In this document: in pieces, positions 42,196-53,011 of the stretch | Layout of the letters: each line of letters opens with the position of its first letter | How positions within the stretch are numbered: position 1 is the first letter of the stretch | NCBI RefSeq assembly: GCF_024666615.1 | Contig: NZ_CP088297.1 | Span: 4,010,501-4,074,500, forward strand | Source: Aquabacterium sp. J223 | GTDB lineage: Bacteria; Pseudomonadota; Gammaproteobacteria; Burkholderiales; Burkholderiaceae_C | Length of the DNA: 64,000 nt | Reading direction: 5' to 3' | The notes under the pieces: model-generated | Databases searched by the model: none | What the model was told of the DNA's origin: nothing | Seen by the model: only the letters and a program-made list of their open reading frames with translations | Position numbers and translations under genes: made by a program

Positions 42196-42343
42196 CGTTG
42201 CAGAAGATGTTCCACCGCGCCGTCGTTGACGACCTGTCACCGCTGAACTTCGTCTATTCATCGTCTTCCTCGTCACTGCTTTGAGCGGCGTTAATGCCGA
42301 CGATGATGGAGACGCTGAGGTCATCAATGTCCTTGGTATGGAC

Positions 42344-43043
42344 CTATGGAGCTGGACCGGCCGCTTCAGTGGATACGAGCACTTCAATCCGAACGGGCTC
42401 TACAGCGACTGAGTTCACACTGATACGCAAACCCTTCTGAATGAAGGTTGTGGAGAGCTCACTGAGCGCGGTATTCAAGTCATCGACAAATCCATCGTTG
42501 GCAAATTGGCGCGCGACGCTCTCGTAAAGGTCGCTCACCTCGATGGTCGTCCCTTGTGTAGTGAGCTCGTCCTCGCCCATGCGATCAACGATCGGAAGCG
42601 GATCCCAGTTCGGTTGTTGGAGCCAGCTTGCCGAGATCGGAACCTTGAACTTGTCGGGACCATCGAAAGAGCGGACAACCCGTTCGTACCATGTTGGGGA
42701 TGGCTCTCTTCATACCAATGCCATGCATGCCGATCGTTTCGGATTCGCTGTCGTGCGGGTCGGCGCGTTCGCGGCCCATCTTGAAAGCGTAGTTCTTTGC
42801 GATCTCGCGCGGAATGCCACCGCAGTCATCTGCGATCCGTAACGCCGCGCGGCCGACTTCAATTTCGATGGAGTGTTTCGCATAGTCGGCCGGGTAGACC
42901 CCAGCCGATCGAAGTGCGCCATCGAGGCAGTTGTCCACCAAGTCGACAATCGCGTCCTTGAGGTCAATGTCTCGCTTGAGCATGGAGACGAAGAACCGTT
43001 TGGTCGGCAGCGCAACTGCCGAGTCTTGCACTGAGTCTGTCAT
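42344..43043 (-). pseudogene. GHKL (HATPase-type) ATP-binding protein, broken
   Basis: From ATG 43043 about 115 residues of a GHKL ATPase N-terminus are readable: DAIVDLVDNCLDGALRS (N box), RIADDCGGIPREIAKNYA and IGMHGIGMKRAI. The frame is then lost by internal deletion and shifts. The C-terminal part is recovered in another frame (GTTIEVSDLYESVARQFAND ... IQKGLRISVN), ending at 42344. The family includes MORC-like and defence-associated ATPases; the original role is unknown. Confidence 0.65.
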
Positions 43044-43685
43044 GAGGCTCCTTGATCGCACGGCTCTCATCGACGGCAGGCGAATTCGGCAGAGGTAGGT
43101 TTCCCGCTCTCGTAGGCCAACCGCGCCAGAGCACCCAGCGAGAGTGGCCACAGGCGGACGCGGACGCCCTTCGCAAGCGCTCCCCTGCCGACCCGGAGCG
43201 GAGCTCCGGGTCTTGGTATCTGGCGCTGCTGATCTGCCGGAGAGGTGTAGGGGCTGGCAACTCGTACTTGCTTGTCAGCACTGTTTTGCGGGCGCGTAAG
43301 CGGCTTGCGCCTGGAGATCAGCCGCTGGAAGCTGCTGGTTCGCAGCGGGCTCGAGCCGTCCTGTGTCGCCAACGACCGCTCTCTGCAAAATTGCTGCTGG
43401 CGCGTGACGAAGCGGCTGTTGATATCCTCCCGTCACCTTCGCGGCCCTCCGGGGATGGGGCACCGATCGGGCGCAGAGTACGCAGCGGGCTGCGCGAACT
43501 GGTGATCGGTCAGGACGCCCGGGGCTCCGCGCGCTGTACCGCTACATCCCCGGCATCGCCACCGTCTTCGTGCTGGCGTCAAAAGCCAGCGGGCAGACGG
43601 CTTTAAGCGGCCACCCTGATCCGGCTTGACGGTTCCGGTGTCCATGCCTGCTCGCAGCTGACGAATAATGCACTGGGTCTTCTTC
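43044..43685. other. Stretch without recognisable genes
   Basis: I find no open frame with a recognisable domain, plausible start or codon pattern here. It lies between the broken ATPase and the H-NS scrap and is probably decayed island DNA. Confidence 0.4.
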
Positions 43686-43826
43686 TATTCGGCGAACTCT
43701 TCTAGCGTCTTTCCTGCTGCAAGAGCGTCTTTGATCCACTGCGGGCGCTTGCCTCTACCGACCCATTCGTTGCCATGATTGTCACGGTACTTGGCGCCTG
43801 ATTTGGCAGCGCTCGCCGGCAGTTCT
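43686..43826 (-). pseudogene. H-NS family C-terminal fragment
   Basis: The minus strand reads KSGAKYRDNHGNEWVGRGKR, then PQWIKDALAAGKTLEEFAE and a TAG stop at 43686-43688. This is the DNA-binding domain of H-NS/MvaT-like nucleoid proteins (the WxGRG-like loop). The oligomerisation domain is missing and the fragment joins the DUF932 remnant. Confidence 0.8.
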
Positions 43827-44432
43827 TTACCTGAACCCGCAACTCAAGCCCTTCAAGCTGCGCATCTCCTCGGCCAACGTCCACAGCGCTCGGTTCAGGC
43901 TAACGCCGCGGTCGGTGCTGCCCACCGGCCGGGTCTGCAGCCGTCGGCCCTGTGGACTGTGACCGAGCTGTCCACCCCGGATCGCGTTCTCCTGCGCCCG
44001 CTGGAAAGTGGTCCACAGGCTGCGGCCGATGTCCTCAGGGCGGCGGCGTGCCTCGATCAGCTGCTCGGCCGTCACCGGTGCCGGCCGGGGCCCGCCGCTC
44101 CCTCCACACTTTGGTTCTCGAAGCGCAGGGCCAGGGCGGCCGTGCAAAGGCGATTTGTTCCGGCGGCTCAAGCTGCAGCCCCTTCATCGCTTCGGTGTGC
44201 GCTTGCACGGCCTCGAACTGGTCGAGGACGCAAAACGCCCCCTCGATCACCTCGCCCTGCACATTGCCGCGGTGTGGGATGCGCAGGTCCTCCACCACAT
44301 CGCCCAACACCAGGCCATTGCATCAGACGAAGCGGGAGAGCCCGGCCAGCATTTGGTACGAGCTGGCACCTTTTCGTGGCTGTTGATGAGGATGACCTCA
44401 TGGGCTTCGGGGCGGCTGTGCGGACTTCCGAT
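43827..44432 (-). pseudogene. DUF932-family protein, frameshifted and cut by IS copy B
   Basis: Several frames together give a DUF932-like protein common in integrative elements: VLGDVVEDLRIPHRGNVQGE, LDQFEAVQAHTEAMKGLQL, EDIGRSLWTTFQRAQENAI and GRRLQTRPVGSTDRGVSLNR. At least two frameshifts are needed. The 5' end is lost at the IS boundary at 44433. Confidence 0.7.
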
Positions 44433-44469
44433 TGAACCGCCCCGGCTTCCGCGGAGGCCCGTTGGTTTA

Positions 44470-45221
<752 letters not shown>

Positions 45222-45544
45222 TCAGGACTTGATGCGGCGGTCGAGCTCCGCCTGGGCGAAAAACGCGCTGGCCAGCTTCAGGATCTCGTTGGCCTTGCGC
45301 GGCTCGCGCACCTCGCGTTCAAGGTCCTTCACGCGCTGGCCTCGCTCGTCGTCACGCCCTCGCGCACACCGGAATCAACCTCCGCGCGCCTGACCCATTC
45401 GTTCAGCGTCTGCGGCACGCAGCCGATCTTCGGCGCAATTGACTCGATGGCTGACCACAGCGATGGGTACTCCCCCTCGGTGCTCCTGCACCATCCTCAC
45501 CGCGCGCTCACGCATCTCGGGCGAAAACTTGTTCGACTTGCTCA
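45222..45544 (-). pseudogene. IS3-family OrfA, frameshifted (copy B)
   Basis: It starts at ATG 45544 ([15 protein letters not shown]) and is identical to copy A, including the missing base before [11 protein letters not shown]. Confidence 0.85.
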
Positions 45545-45594
45545 TGGCTCAATCCTCTCAGAGTGTTGAGCCTCCTCGAAATCCGGGGCGGTTC

Positions 45595-46146
45595 ACAGTG
45601 ACTATCTCGACTGATTGTGAGCAGGTGACCGTTTGGGTCAAGCTCGAATGCAGAATCAACCATCGTACTTTCCGTCCAGCGAACCTGCCTGTAGCCGGCG
45701 ACTAGCTCTGCCGGCATTTCAGCGATTGAGAACACGAGCCGTTGCGTTCTGACGGACAATCTAAGCGTGCAACGTGGCAGCATTATTTTTCGTACCGCTA
45801 CAGCGTGAAATTGGTTGAAAGATGAGCGTATGGCAACACCGCATCAACGACAACGTGCCACTCCTGCGCGACCTTGAAGGCAGCGCCATGCTTCTTATCC
45901 TCGAGCACCGGCTTGCTCACCTCCATCGCGCTACCTACCACTGCGCAGCTTGCTGCTGCGTTACTGCAGCGAAGGGCCCTTCAGTGCGCAGCGTGCGATG
46001 GCCTTGTTCCACGTCCCCGTGCCGTGCGACACAACTAGGCGGCTGCCACCATCGCTCGCCGCGGCCTCGCTTAGATCTATAGGCTGATATTTACGTTGCC
46101 TCGAAGCAGCCGCGCAACTCCTTTGCGTGGAAGCGCGGTGATATCC
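45595..46146. other. Stretch without recognisable genes
   Basis: Short open frames exist on both strands but none shows a known domain, good start or conserved pattern. GC content is lower than in flanking genes. It is the right edge of the decayed island part. Confidence 0.4.
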
Positions 46147-47271
46147 TCAGATCGCGATCAGAGTCTTGCTGTCCGTGCCGCGCTGAAAGCATTCCCGGAC
46201 AACATTTGCATGCAGCAGGTCCAGCAAGCCGATCCTGCGGGAGAAATGCCCCTTGAACGTCGTGCCAAGCCCTTTCCCGATTTGAGAGACAAGCCGCTGA
46301 ACGTCCTCGGGGCTAGACTGTCTGATGAACTCCCTAAACCTCCAGCCGCTGCAGGTCCACGACTGGCCAGCAGAACGGGGAATCTCCATGGGCGCCGGGT
46401 CAAGCGCGCCGTACATGAAATAGTGCCGGCGTTCCGAACTACCGTATGGAGCAAACTCGGACGACCGTTTCCTGGCGCTGCTTTCCATGCCGGCCAGGAT
46501 GTCGCCGGCCAGTTTCCCGCCCACGGCATCAAAGCAGACCATGGCGCCCGTTGCGTCGATGGCGTCAACCAGCCGGCCCTGGAAGTCCGCCGACGAACTG
46601 TCTAAAACGTGGTCGGCACCGAATGCTTGCAATTGTTGGACCGCGGCCGGCCTCCGCACGACGCTCACCAGGCCCAGCCCCTCCTCGCGGCAGACGTTCA
46701 CCAACATCCTGCCGACGTTGGACGCCGCCGCCGTGTTGATGAGCGCCCGGTAGCCCAGGCGCCGCGCCGTCTCGACGATGCACAGCACGGTCAGCGGGTT
46801 GTTGAACGCCGACGCGGCGTCCGCCACATCGACCTGCCGGGACACGACGAGGCACTGCGCCGTCTTGACGTTCTGGTGGTCGCCGTACGTGCTGACGTTC
46901 CAGAGCGCCACCCGCTGGTCCATCCAGGCCTCTGCCCCCGGGCCGGTCGCGACCACGGTCCCCACGCCCTCGGACCCGCCGGCGATGACGAGGCCGAGGC
47001 GGTTCTTCTGCCAGGCCATCGCGCCGTCGCGAAGCGGCGCGGTGAGCCGGGGGACCTTGGCACTGCCGGCCTGCACCAACCTGTCGGTGTCGATGGGCCC
47101 GAACAGCTTGTGCATGTCGCTGGAGTGCAGCGGCGCGGCCTCCATCCGGACCGTGACCTCGCCCGGCGCGGGCGGCGGCAGTTCCGTCTCCTCCATCCAC
47201 AAGGTAATCAAGCCAGCCTCGCTGAGCTGGCTGACCACCCGCCGCGTTCGACGCGGTGCCGACATGCTCAT
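46147..47271 (-). CDS. Zinc-independent MDR-family oxidoreductase
   Basis: 374 residues. The GroES-like N-terminal half (PAPGEVTVRMEAAPLHSSDM) and the Rossmann half (LINTAAASNVGRMLVNVCRE, GADHVLDSSSADF, AMVCFDAVGGKLAGDIL) are typical of medium-chain dehydrogenases/quinone reductases. The zinc-binding cysteines are not evident. It probably reduces an enoyl or quinone group with NADPH. It is the last gene of a minus-strand operon, 25 bp after the Bug gene. Confidence 0.85.
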   Translation of the reverse strand: MSMSAPRRTRRVVSQLSEAGLITLWMEETELPPPAPGEVTVRMEAAPLHSSDMHKLFGPIDTDRLVQAGSAKVPRLTAPLRDGAMAWQKNRLGLVIAGGSEGVGTVVATGPGAEAWMDQRVALWNVSTYGDHQNVKTAQCLVVSRQVDVADAASAFNNPLTVLCIVETARRLGYRALINTAAASNVGRMLVNVCREEGLGLVSVVRRPAAVQQLQAFGADHVLDSSSADFQGRLVDAIDATGAMVCFDAVGGKLAGDILAGMESSARKRSSEFAPYGSSERRHYFMYGALDPAPMEIPRSAGQSWTCSGWRFREFIRQSSPEDVQRLVSQIGKGLGTTFKGHFSRRIGLLDLLHANVVRECFQRGTDSKTLIAI

Positions 47272-47296
47272 GGTTCGTGTCCTTTCGAGGAAGCCG

Positions 47297-48277
47297 CTAC
47301 GTCCTCAAGCCCCGCGATTCGATAATGTCCTTGAATCGCTTCGATTCCCGATCGATCCGTGCCCTCACCGCGGCCGCGTCGCCGTCCAACGTGACATTGC
47401 CGAGCCCGGCCGCGCGCGCCGCGACCTGCTGAGCCTTGAGCACCTCCCGGAAATCGGCGCCGAGGGTCCTCGCGACTTCTTGGGGCAGGTTCACCGGACC
47501 GAACAACGCCGTCCAGGCCGACGCTTCGACGTCCACCGGCGCGCCGGCTTCCTTCATGGTGGGCACGTTGGGCGAGACCGTCTGACGTTCGGTCGCACCC
47601 ACCGCGATGGCCTTGATCCGGCCGCTGTCAAGCATGCCGCTCGCGCTGGCCCAACTGGCCCAGCCCATGGACACGGCGCCCGTGGCGACGTCGGTCAGCA
47701 TCGGTGACGTGCCCTTGTAAGGCACGACGAACATCTTGAGCCCGGCGTCCTGGAGGAAGGCTTCCATGGCCAGGTGCGAGACATGGCCGATGCCGGTCGG
47801 CGAACCGAAGGACAGCTTGCCGGGGTTCGCCCGGGCAACCTCCATGACCTGCTTGACCGACTGCAGCGGCCCGTCGGCCGACACCATGAGGTAGAACGGT
47901 GTCGACATCATGAGCGCGAGCGGCGTCAGGTCCTTGTCGATGTTGTACGGCACGTCGCTGTAGAGCGACGGGTTGATCGAGGTCATCGAGTTGTCGATGA
48001 CGGTCAGCGTGTAGCCGTCGGGCTTGGCCTGCTTGACCGCCGTGATGGCGAGCACGCCATTGGCCCCGGGTCGGTTCTCGACCACCACCTGCTGGCCCCA
48101 CTTCTTCGCCAGCTCGATGCCCATGATGCGCAGCACGACGTCGGGACCGCTGCTGGCGGAATAGGGCAGCACCAGCCGGACGGGCCGGCTCGGAAAGACG
48201 TCGTTCTGGGCCCCGGCCGGGCCCCATGCCGAACCCAGCGTCGCCATGACGGTGGTGACGAATGACCTTCTCTTCAT
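47297..48277 (-). CDS. Bug-family (tripartite tricarboxylate transporter) binding protein
   Basis: 326 residues from ATG 48277. An N-terminal signal (MKRRSFVTTVMATLGSAWG) is followed by the Bug pattern FPSRPVRLVLPYSASSGPDV, VENRPGANGVLAI and PDGYTLTVIDNS. It is periplasmic and binds a carboxylate. No TctA/TctB membrane genes are nearby, as is common for Bug genes. It sits in the operon with the ThDP and SDR enzymes and may bring in their substrate. Confidence 0.92.
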   Translation of the reverse strand: MKRRSFVTTVMATLGSAWGPAGAQNDVFPSRPVRLVLPYSASSGPDVVLRIMGIELAKKWGQQVVVENRPGANGVLAITAVKQAKPDGYTLTVIDNSMTSINPSLYSDVPYNIDKDLTPLALMMSTPFYLMVSADGPLQSVKQVMEVARANPGKLSFGSPTGIGHVSHLAMEAFLQDAGLKMFVVPYKGTSPMLTDVATGAVSMGWASWASASGMLDSGRIKAIAVGATERQTVSPNVPTMKEAGAPVDVEASAWTALFGPVNLPQEVARTLGADFREVLKAQQVAARAAGLGNVTLDGDAAAVRARIDRESKRFKDIIESRGLRT

Positions 48278-48415
48278 GCTCGTCTCCTGTGTGTGTGTCG
48301 ATGCCAGCGCAACCTTGAGCGCCCGAAGCGAAGAGCGCAACGCTGGCATTCCCTCCAAGCGCCCAGCGTCGCCACCTCACCGGCGCCGTCGTGGGCAATG
48401 GAACATGGCGGCCCC

Positions 48416-50113
48416 TCAGCGCGAGATGAAGGACAGGTAGTACTCGGTCGCCACCGGATCGGCGTCGACCTCGATCAGCACGGGGCCCTGGGCGGCGCGC
48501 GCGGTGGCGAGGGCATCTTCCAGGCTGGCCTCGTCGGCGGCGCGCAGGCCGGTGAGGCCCAGCGATCGCGCCAGTCCGGCGAAGTCGATCGGCGGGTCGT
48601 GTGTCCAGCCGAAATGGCGGATGTCCTCGTCCGTCCACCCGCGGTTGACCCGTGCGCCGTACGCCACGTCGTACCAGCCGCCGTTCGCCAGCACGATGAA
48701 GACCATGGGCAGCCGCCACAGGGCGGCGGCGTACAGCGCGTTGCCGGTGAACATGAAACCGCCGTCGCCCACGATGTTGACCACCCGGCGCTTGCCCGCG
48801 GCGACCTGCATGCCGATTGCCGCGGGCACTCCCCAGCCCTGGGCGCTGGCGCGGCCGGAAATGCCGAAATAGCGCTCTGGATGTGAGAAGTCGCCGACGT
48901 CCAGCAGGTATGGGGTTCCGGTGGTGGCATGGTCGACCAGGACCACGTCGTCGCCGAACGCGCGTTCCAGCGCCGCGACCAGCGCCGGCATGCCGACCGG
49001 CCCTGGCCCCGGCCGAGGCGCCTCGGGCTTGGGCGGCAGCGACGCACGCCAGGCGGCCTGGGCCGCGCTGGTGTGCTGCGCCCATTCGACGCGGCTGGCT
49101 CCCGGATCGGCCTGCAGGCCGGCCCGCAGCGCGGCCAGGGTGTGGCGGAGGTCGGCCACCAGCGCCACGTCCGGCCAGACCTGCTTGCCGACGGCCACCG
49201 GCTCGTGCGTGAGCAGCAGCTGCTTCGCCGACGCGGGCGGCTGCAGGGGCGCGCCGCTGCCGCCGGTCAGCTCCGCACCGGCGACGACCACCAGGTCCGC
49301 TTCGTTCACCAGCGCGGCCCGGCCGGAGAACCGACCGACGAACCGAGGGTGGGCGTTCGGGAAGCCCATGTAGGCCACGTAGGGCTCGCCGAACACCGCC
49401 GCCGAACAGGCCTCCGCCAGGCCGACCAGCTCGGCGACGGCTTCACGCTGGGCCACCTCGCCGCCGGCGATGACGACAGGGCGGCGGGCGGCGCGCAGCA
49501 GTGCGAGCGCTTCGGACAGCCCTGCCGGCTCGGGCATCGCGCCGGTGTAGACCGACGCCTGCGCCGCACGCAGCGCGGTCGCGAGCACCGCCTCGTCCAC
49601 CTCCTCGCTGTACAGGTCGCCCGGGAACGCCAGGTGCACGGGGCCCATGGGCGGCGTGCTGGCCAGCCGCACCGCACGGGCGATGGCCTCGGGAATGCGC
49701 TCGGCGGTGGGCACCTCCCACGACCACTTGCAGAACTGGCGGCTCATCTCGGTCACGTCGCCGGGGACCGACGCATAGCCGTCGCTGCGGGCGAGCTTGC
49801 GGCTGGTGGTCGTGCTGGTGAACAGCATCGGGCTGCGGTCGGCCCAGGCGGTGGTGACGCCGATGAGGCCCAACGCCGTGCCCGACGCGTGGTAGACATT
49901 GACGAACGCCGGCTTGCGGCGCAGGCGGCCGTAGCCGTCGGCCATCAGCGCCACCGCGCTCTCGCTGGGTCCGCAGTAATAGGCGAGGGCCTGCCGGTGC
50001 CGGCGGATGGCGTCCAGCAACGGGTGGATGCCGAAGCCGGGAACGTTGAACACCGTGTCGACGCCGCAGGCGATGAGCGAGCGAACGATCAGTTCCGCGC
50101 CGGTGACCTTCAT
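48416..50113 (-). CDS. Thiamine diphosphate-dependent enzyme (acetolactate synthase/decarboxylase type)
   Basis: 565 residues. The N-terminal Pyr domain has the catalytic Glu in CGPSESAVALMADGYGR. The middle domain follows, then the ThDP-binding motif VGDGGFMFTGNALYAAALW with ANGG. Layout matches acetolactate-synthase-like or benzoylformate-decarboxylase-like enzymes. No FAD-site or regulatory subunit gene is apparent, so decarboxylation or carboligation of a 2-keto acid in catabolism is likelier than isoleucine/valine synthesis (inference). Confidence 0.88.
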   Translation of the reverse strand: MKVTGAELIVRSLIACGVDTVFNVPGFGIHPLLDAIRRHRQALAYYCGPSESAVALMADGYGRLRRKPAFVNVYHASGTALGLIGVTTAWADRSPMLFTSTTTSRKLARSDGYASVPGDVTEMSRQFCKWSWEVPTAERIPEAIARAVRLASTPPMGPVHLAFPGDLYSEEVDEAVLATALRAAQASVYTGAMPEPAGLSEALALLRAARRPVVIAGGEVAQREAVAELVGLAEACSAAVFGEPYVAYMGFPNAHPRFVGRFSGRAALVNEADLVVVAGAELTGGSGAPLQPPASAKQLLLTHEPVAVGKQVWPDVALVADLRHTLAALRAGLQADPGASRVEWAQHTSAAQAAWRASLPPKPEAPRPGPGPVGMPALVAALERAFGDDVVLVDHATTGTPYLLDVGDFSHPERYFGISGRASAQGWGVPAAIGMQVAAGKRRVVNIVGDGGFMFTGNALYAAALWRLPMVFIVLANGGWYDVAYGARVNRGWTDEDIRHFGWTHDPPIDFAGLARSLGLTGLRAADEASLEDALATARAAQGPVLIEVDADPVATEYYLSFISR

Positions 50114-50125
50114 GGCGCCGATCCC

Positions 50126-50890
50126 CTACAGCCCGCCCGCCACATCGAGCACGGCCCCCGTGACGTATGACGCGGCCTCCGACATCAGGAAGGCGATGGC
50201 GCCCGCCACTTCGTCCGGCTGCCCCATGCGCTTCATCGGGACCATGGCCATGAGCTGCTGGAGGCGGTCCGCGCCATGGCCCTGGTGGACGTCGGTGTCG
50301 ATCACCCCGCAGCGGACGGCGTTGACGCGAACGCCCTCGGACGCGAGTTCTCGGGCCAGTCCGACGGTCATGGTCTCGATGGCCGCCTTCGACGCCGCGT
50401 AATGCACCCACACGCCGGGCGACCCCGTGCGGCTGGCCCCCGATGAGACGTTGACGATGGCGCCGCCCGCGCCGCCGCTGGAGGCCGACATCAGGCGAAC
50501 GGCCTCCCGCGCGCACAGGAAGGAGCCGTAGACGTTGGTCTGGAAGGTCTCCTCGAGCTGGTGGCGCTGCAACTCGGTCAGGCGGGCCCGCCCCCCGTTC
50601 GTGGCCGCGTTGTTGACCAGCCCGGCGATCGTCCCGAACGCGTCCTTCGCCTCACGGAAGATGCGCGGGACGTCCTCTTCCTTGGCCACGTCCGCACGGA
50701 CCAGCAGCACGCGCCCCCCGGCATCGCGGATGGCCGTGGCCACCTGCTCCGCGTCCTCGGTGCGGCTGCGGTAGACCGCGACGATCGGCGAGCCGGTGCG
50801 CGCCAGGGTGATGGCGGTCCGGGCGCCGATGCCCCGGCCCGCGCCGGTCACCACGATGGCCCCCTTGGCGTGGGCGCGGTCGTCGTCCAT
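50126..50890 (-). CDS. Short-chain dehydrogenase/reductase
   Basis: 254 residues from ATG 50890. NAD(P) loop VTGAGRGIGAR, NNAA, catalytic Ser in NVSSGAS and YAASK are all present, with the end SYVTGAVLDVAGGL. The substrate is unknown. It lies 12 bp upstream of the ThDP gene. Confidence 0.92.
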   Translation of the reverse strand: MDDDRAHAKGAIVVTGAGRGIGARTAITLARTGSPIVAVYRSRTEDAEQVATAIRDAGGRVLLVRADVAKEEDVPRIFREAKDAFGTIAGLVNNAATNGGRARLTELQRHQLEETFQTNVYGSFLCAREAVRLMSASSGGAGGAIVNVSSGASRTGSPGVWVHYAASKAAIETMTVGLARELASEGVRVNAVRCGVIDTDVHQGHGADRLQQLMAMVPMKRMGQPDEVAGAIAFLMSEAASYVTGAVLDVAGGL

Positions 50891-50955
50891 GTCGATCCTT
50901 CGCCGTGGGTCGTCGGCACCGCGTGGCGTCGACGGATCGCCCGGGCGAACCGGCG

Positions 50956-52127
50956 TCAAAGGGACGCTTCGAGCAGCTCGACCGGGTCGCCGAACCGGCT
51001 GGCCAGCTCGACCACGGCCGGGTCACGGAGGGCCACCAGGAAACCCCGGTCGATCAGCGTCGCGTCGTCGGCGGTGACCGTGGCGTCGAGCACCACCAGG
51101 TCCTGGTGCACCGGCGGCTCCTCCCAGTTCGGCAGCACCCGGCGAAGGAAGTCGCTTGGCTTCTTCAGGTCGATGCCGAAGTGCAATGCGCCGGGCGCGT
51201 TCGAGCCTGCCGGATAGACGGTGTTGCGCGGCGCCTTGGGGTTGAAGCCGCACCCGCCGCCCTCGATCAGCCTGCCGCCCACCAGCATGTCGCGCAGTTC
51301 GGCCGCCTCTGCCGATTCGCCCCGCACCTCGGTCACGAACCGGTCCTTGAACACCACGGCGATGCGCTCGTCGAAGGGTCGGGGGAAGCCGATCGCCGAC
51401 TGCGGGTAGAGCACGCCCTCGACGGCCAGGTGCGCATCGCTGTCGTGCTTCATCGCCGTGCTGTCCCAGAAGTTGGGGCCGTGCGTGGGCAGGTAGTGCG
51501 CATAGCAGCCCGGCTCTGCCGCGGAGATCTTCCCCTGCCAGCGCAGGCTCGCGTACATCGCGTCCCGCATGGCGGCGGTGAAGGGAATGCGCAGGTCGCT
51601 GCCGCGACCATCGGTGAACCGCAGGTCGAAGGCCCGCCCCTTGGGAATGCGCCGCTCGGTGGCGCGGATCAATTCGCTGACCAGTTCCACCGGGAAGCGG
51701 GCCTGGGGCGTCTTCAGCAGGTCCAGGTCGCGGAAGTAGGTGATCTTCACCCAGCGCTGACCCGCCTTGCGCATCGCCACGTTGAACGGATCCTCGATGG
51801 AGCAGAACCAGGTCGACACCACGAAGGTGGCGTCCTCGATCAGCGGCTTGAGCTGGTCCGGCACTCGGGGCAGGCGGGTGTCCGGCGCCATGTAAACCGT
51901 CAGCGTCGCACCGCGCGCCGCCGCCAGTCCGGAAAAGGCGTCGACCACGCGCGGGTCCAGGAGGGGGTCGGTGAGCATGAGCACCCGGTCGCCCTGCCGG
52001 ATGGCCATGAACCGGCTGAAGTTGTCCAGGGCCTGGAACCAGTGCTTGGTGTCGGTGATGCCGGGGTGCAGGGGGGCGGCACCCCGATGAAGGGGCCTGT
52101 TCCTTGTGGCGTCGGGGTCGGATCCAT
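50956..52127 (-). CDS. M29-aminopeptidase-like / NicX-like protein, with an apparent N-terminal frameshift
   Basis: From ATG 52127 the first 25 residues (MDPTPTPQGTGPFIGVPPP) are in a different frame from the body. Adding one base in the G run 52071-52076 joins them to LHPGITDTKHWFQALDNFSR and RQGDRVLMLTDPLLDPRVVD, giving 390 residues. An internal ATG at 52008 would give 350. The fold resembles M29 leucyl aminopeptidases and 2,5-dihydroxypyridine dioxygenase NicX; likely metal ligands are in SNAPGALHFGIDL. It is the first gene of the operon. The reaction is not known. Confidence 0.7.
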
Positions 52128-52309
52128 GGCTCGCTCCTGGCGTGCGGCTTCAGCACTTTGCATGCATTGTGAGCTGTATCCTGGCACAAATCGCATCAAA
52201 CGACCACCTCCCGCATGCAGTCCAGCGTTCGGGACCGAGGTGGCCAGCGGTGCACCCAGCCCGCTGCGCTGGCGACGCCGTCCTGATCCGGCTTCCTACA
52301 ATCCGTGTG
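52128..52309. promoter_or_regulatory. Divergent promoter region between the M29-like gene and gntR
   Basis: This 182-bp gap holds the start signals of both transcription directions. TGCATGCA (52159-52166), a perfect 8-bp palindrome, lies about 35 bp upstream of the M29-like start and could be part of a GntR operator. Confidence 0.3.
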
Positions 52310-53011
52310 ATGGCCAAGCAAGTCGACGCTGTCATCCAGAACGTTCGAGGCCGGATCCTGTCCGGTCAACTCGAGCCAGGCCGTCGGTTGACCGAGGTCC
52401 CGATCTCCGCCGAACTGGGCGTCTCCCGCACGCCGGTGCGGCTGGCCTTCGAGGAGCTGGAGAAGGAGGGCCTGGTCGAGCGCCTGCCCACCCGCGGCTT
52501 CAAGGTCCGCGCTTTCGAGGTCGACGAGATCGCGGACGCGATCAACGTTCGCGGCGTGCTGGAGGGCATGGCCGCACGGCTGGCGGTTGAGCGCGGTCTG
52601 ACCACCGCCGTGCTGGAGCAGATGCGGGCCTGCGTGGCCGAGGGCCAAGCGGTGGTGTGCAGCATGCGAGACGGCGGCCGTCACTTGGTGGACACCTCGT
52701 GGGTGTCCGTGAACGAGCGCTTCCACCGGCTGCTGGTTGACAGCGCGCGCAACGGCGCGCTGGCCGCCGCGCTCGAGAACGTGGCTCGACGGCCCCTGGC
52801 CAGCGCCGCCGCCATGGGTTTCGACCGGAGCCAACAGCAGCGCGAGCTGCACTTCCTGGAGCGGGCGCAGCAGGACCATGCCGACATTGTTTCGGCGCTG
52901 GAAAACGGCCAAGCGTCCCGCGCGGAAGCGTTAATGCGCGAGCACGCTTTCCGCAGCAGCGAGGTCAAGCGTAAGGTCCTGGTGGCGCGCCTGCAAAACA
53001 GGCTTGATTGA
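52310..53011 (+). CDS. GntR-family (FadR subfamily) regulator
   Basis: 233 residues from ATG 52310. The winged-helix N-terminus (IQNVRGRILSGQLEPGRRL, SAELGVSRTPVRLAFEELE) and an all-helical FCD ligand domain with NERFHRLLVDSARNGAL are clear. Likely metal-binding His residues are present (NERFH, QDH, REHAF). It is divergent from the operon 52127-46147 and probably represses it until an organic acid binds. Confidence 0.93.
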   Translation: MAKQVDAVIQNVRGRILSGQLEPGRRLTEVPISAELGVSRTPVRLAFEELEKEGLVERLPTRGFKVRAFEVDEIADAINVRGVLEGMAARLAVERGLTTAVLEQMRACVAEGQAVVCSMRDGGRHLVDTSWVSVNERFHRLLVDSARNGALAAALENVARRPLASAAAMGFDRSQQQRELHFLERAQQDHADIVSALENGQASRAEALMREHAFRSSEVKRKVLVARLQNRLD

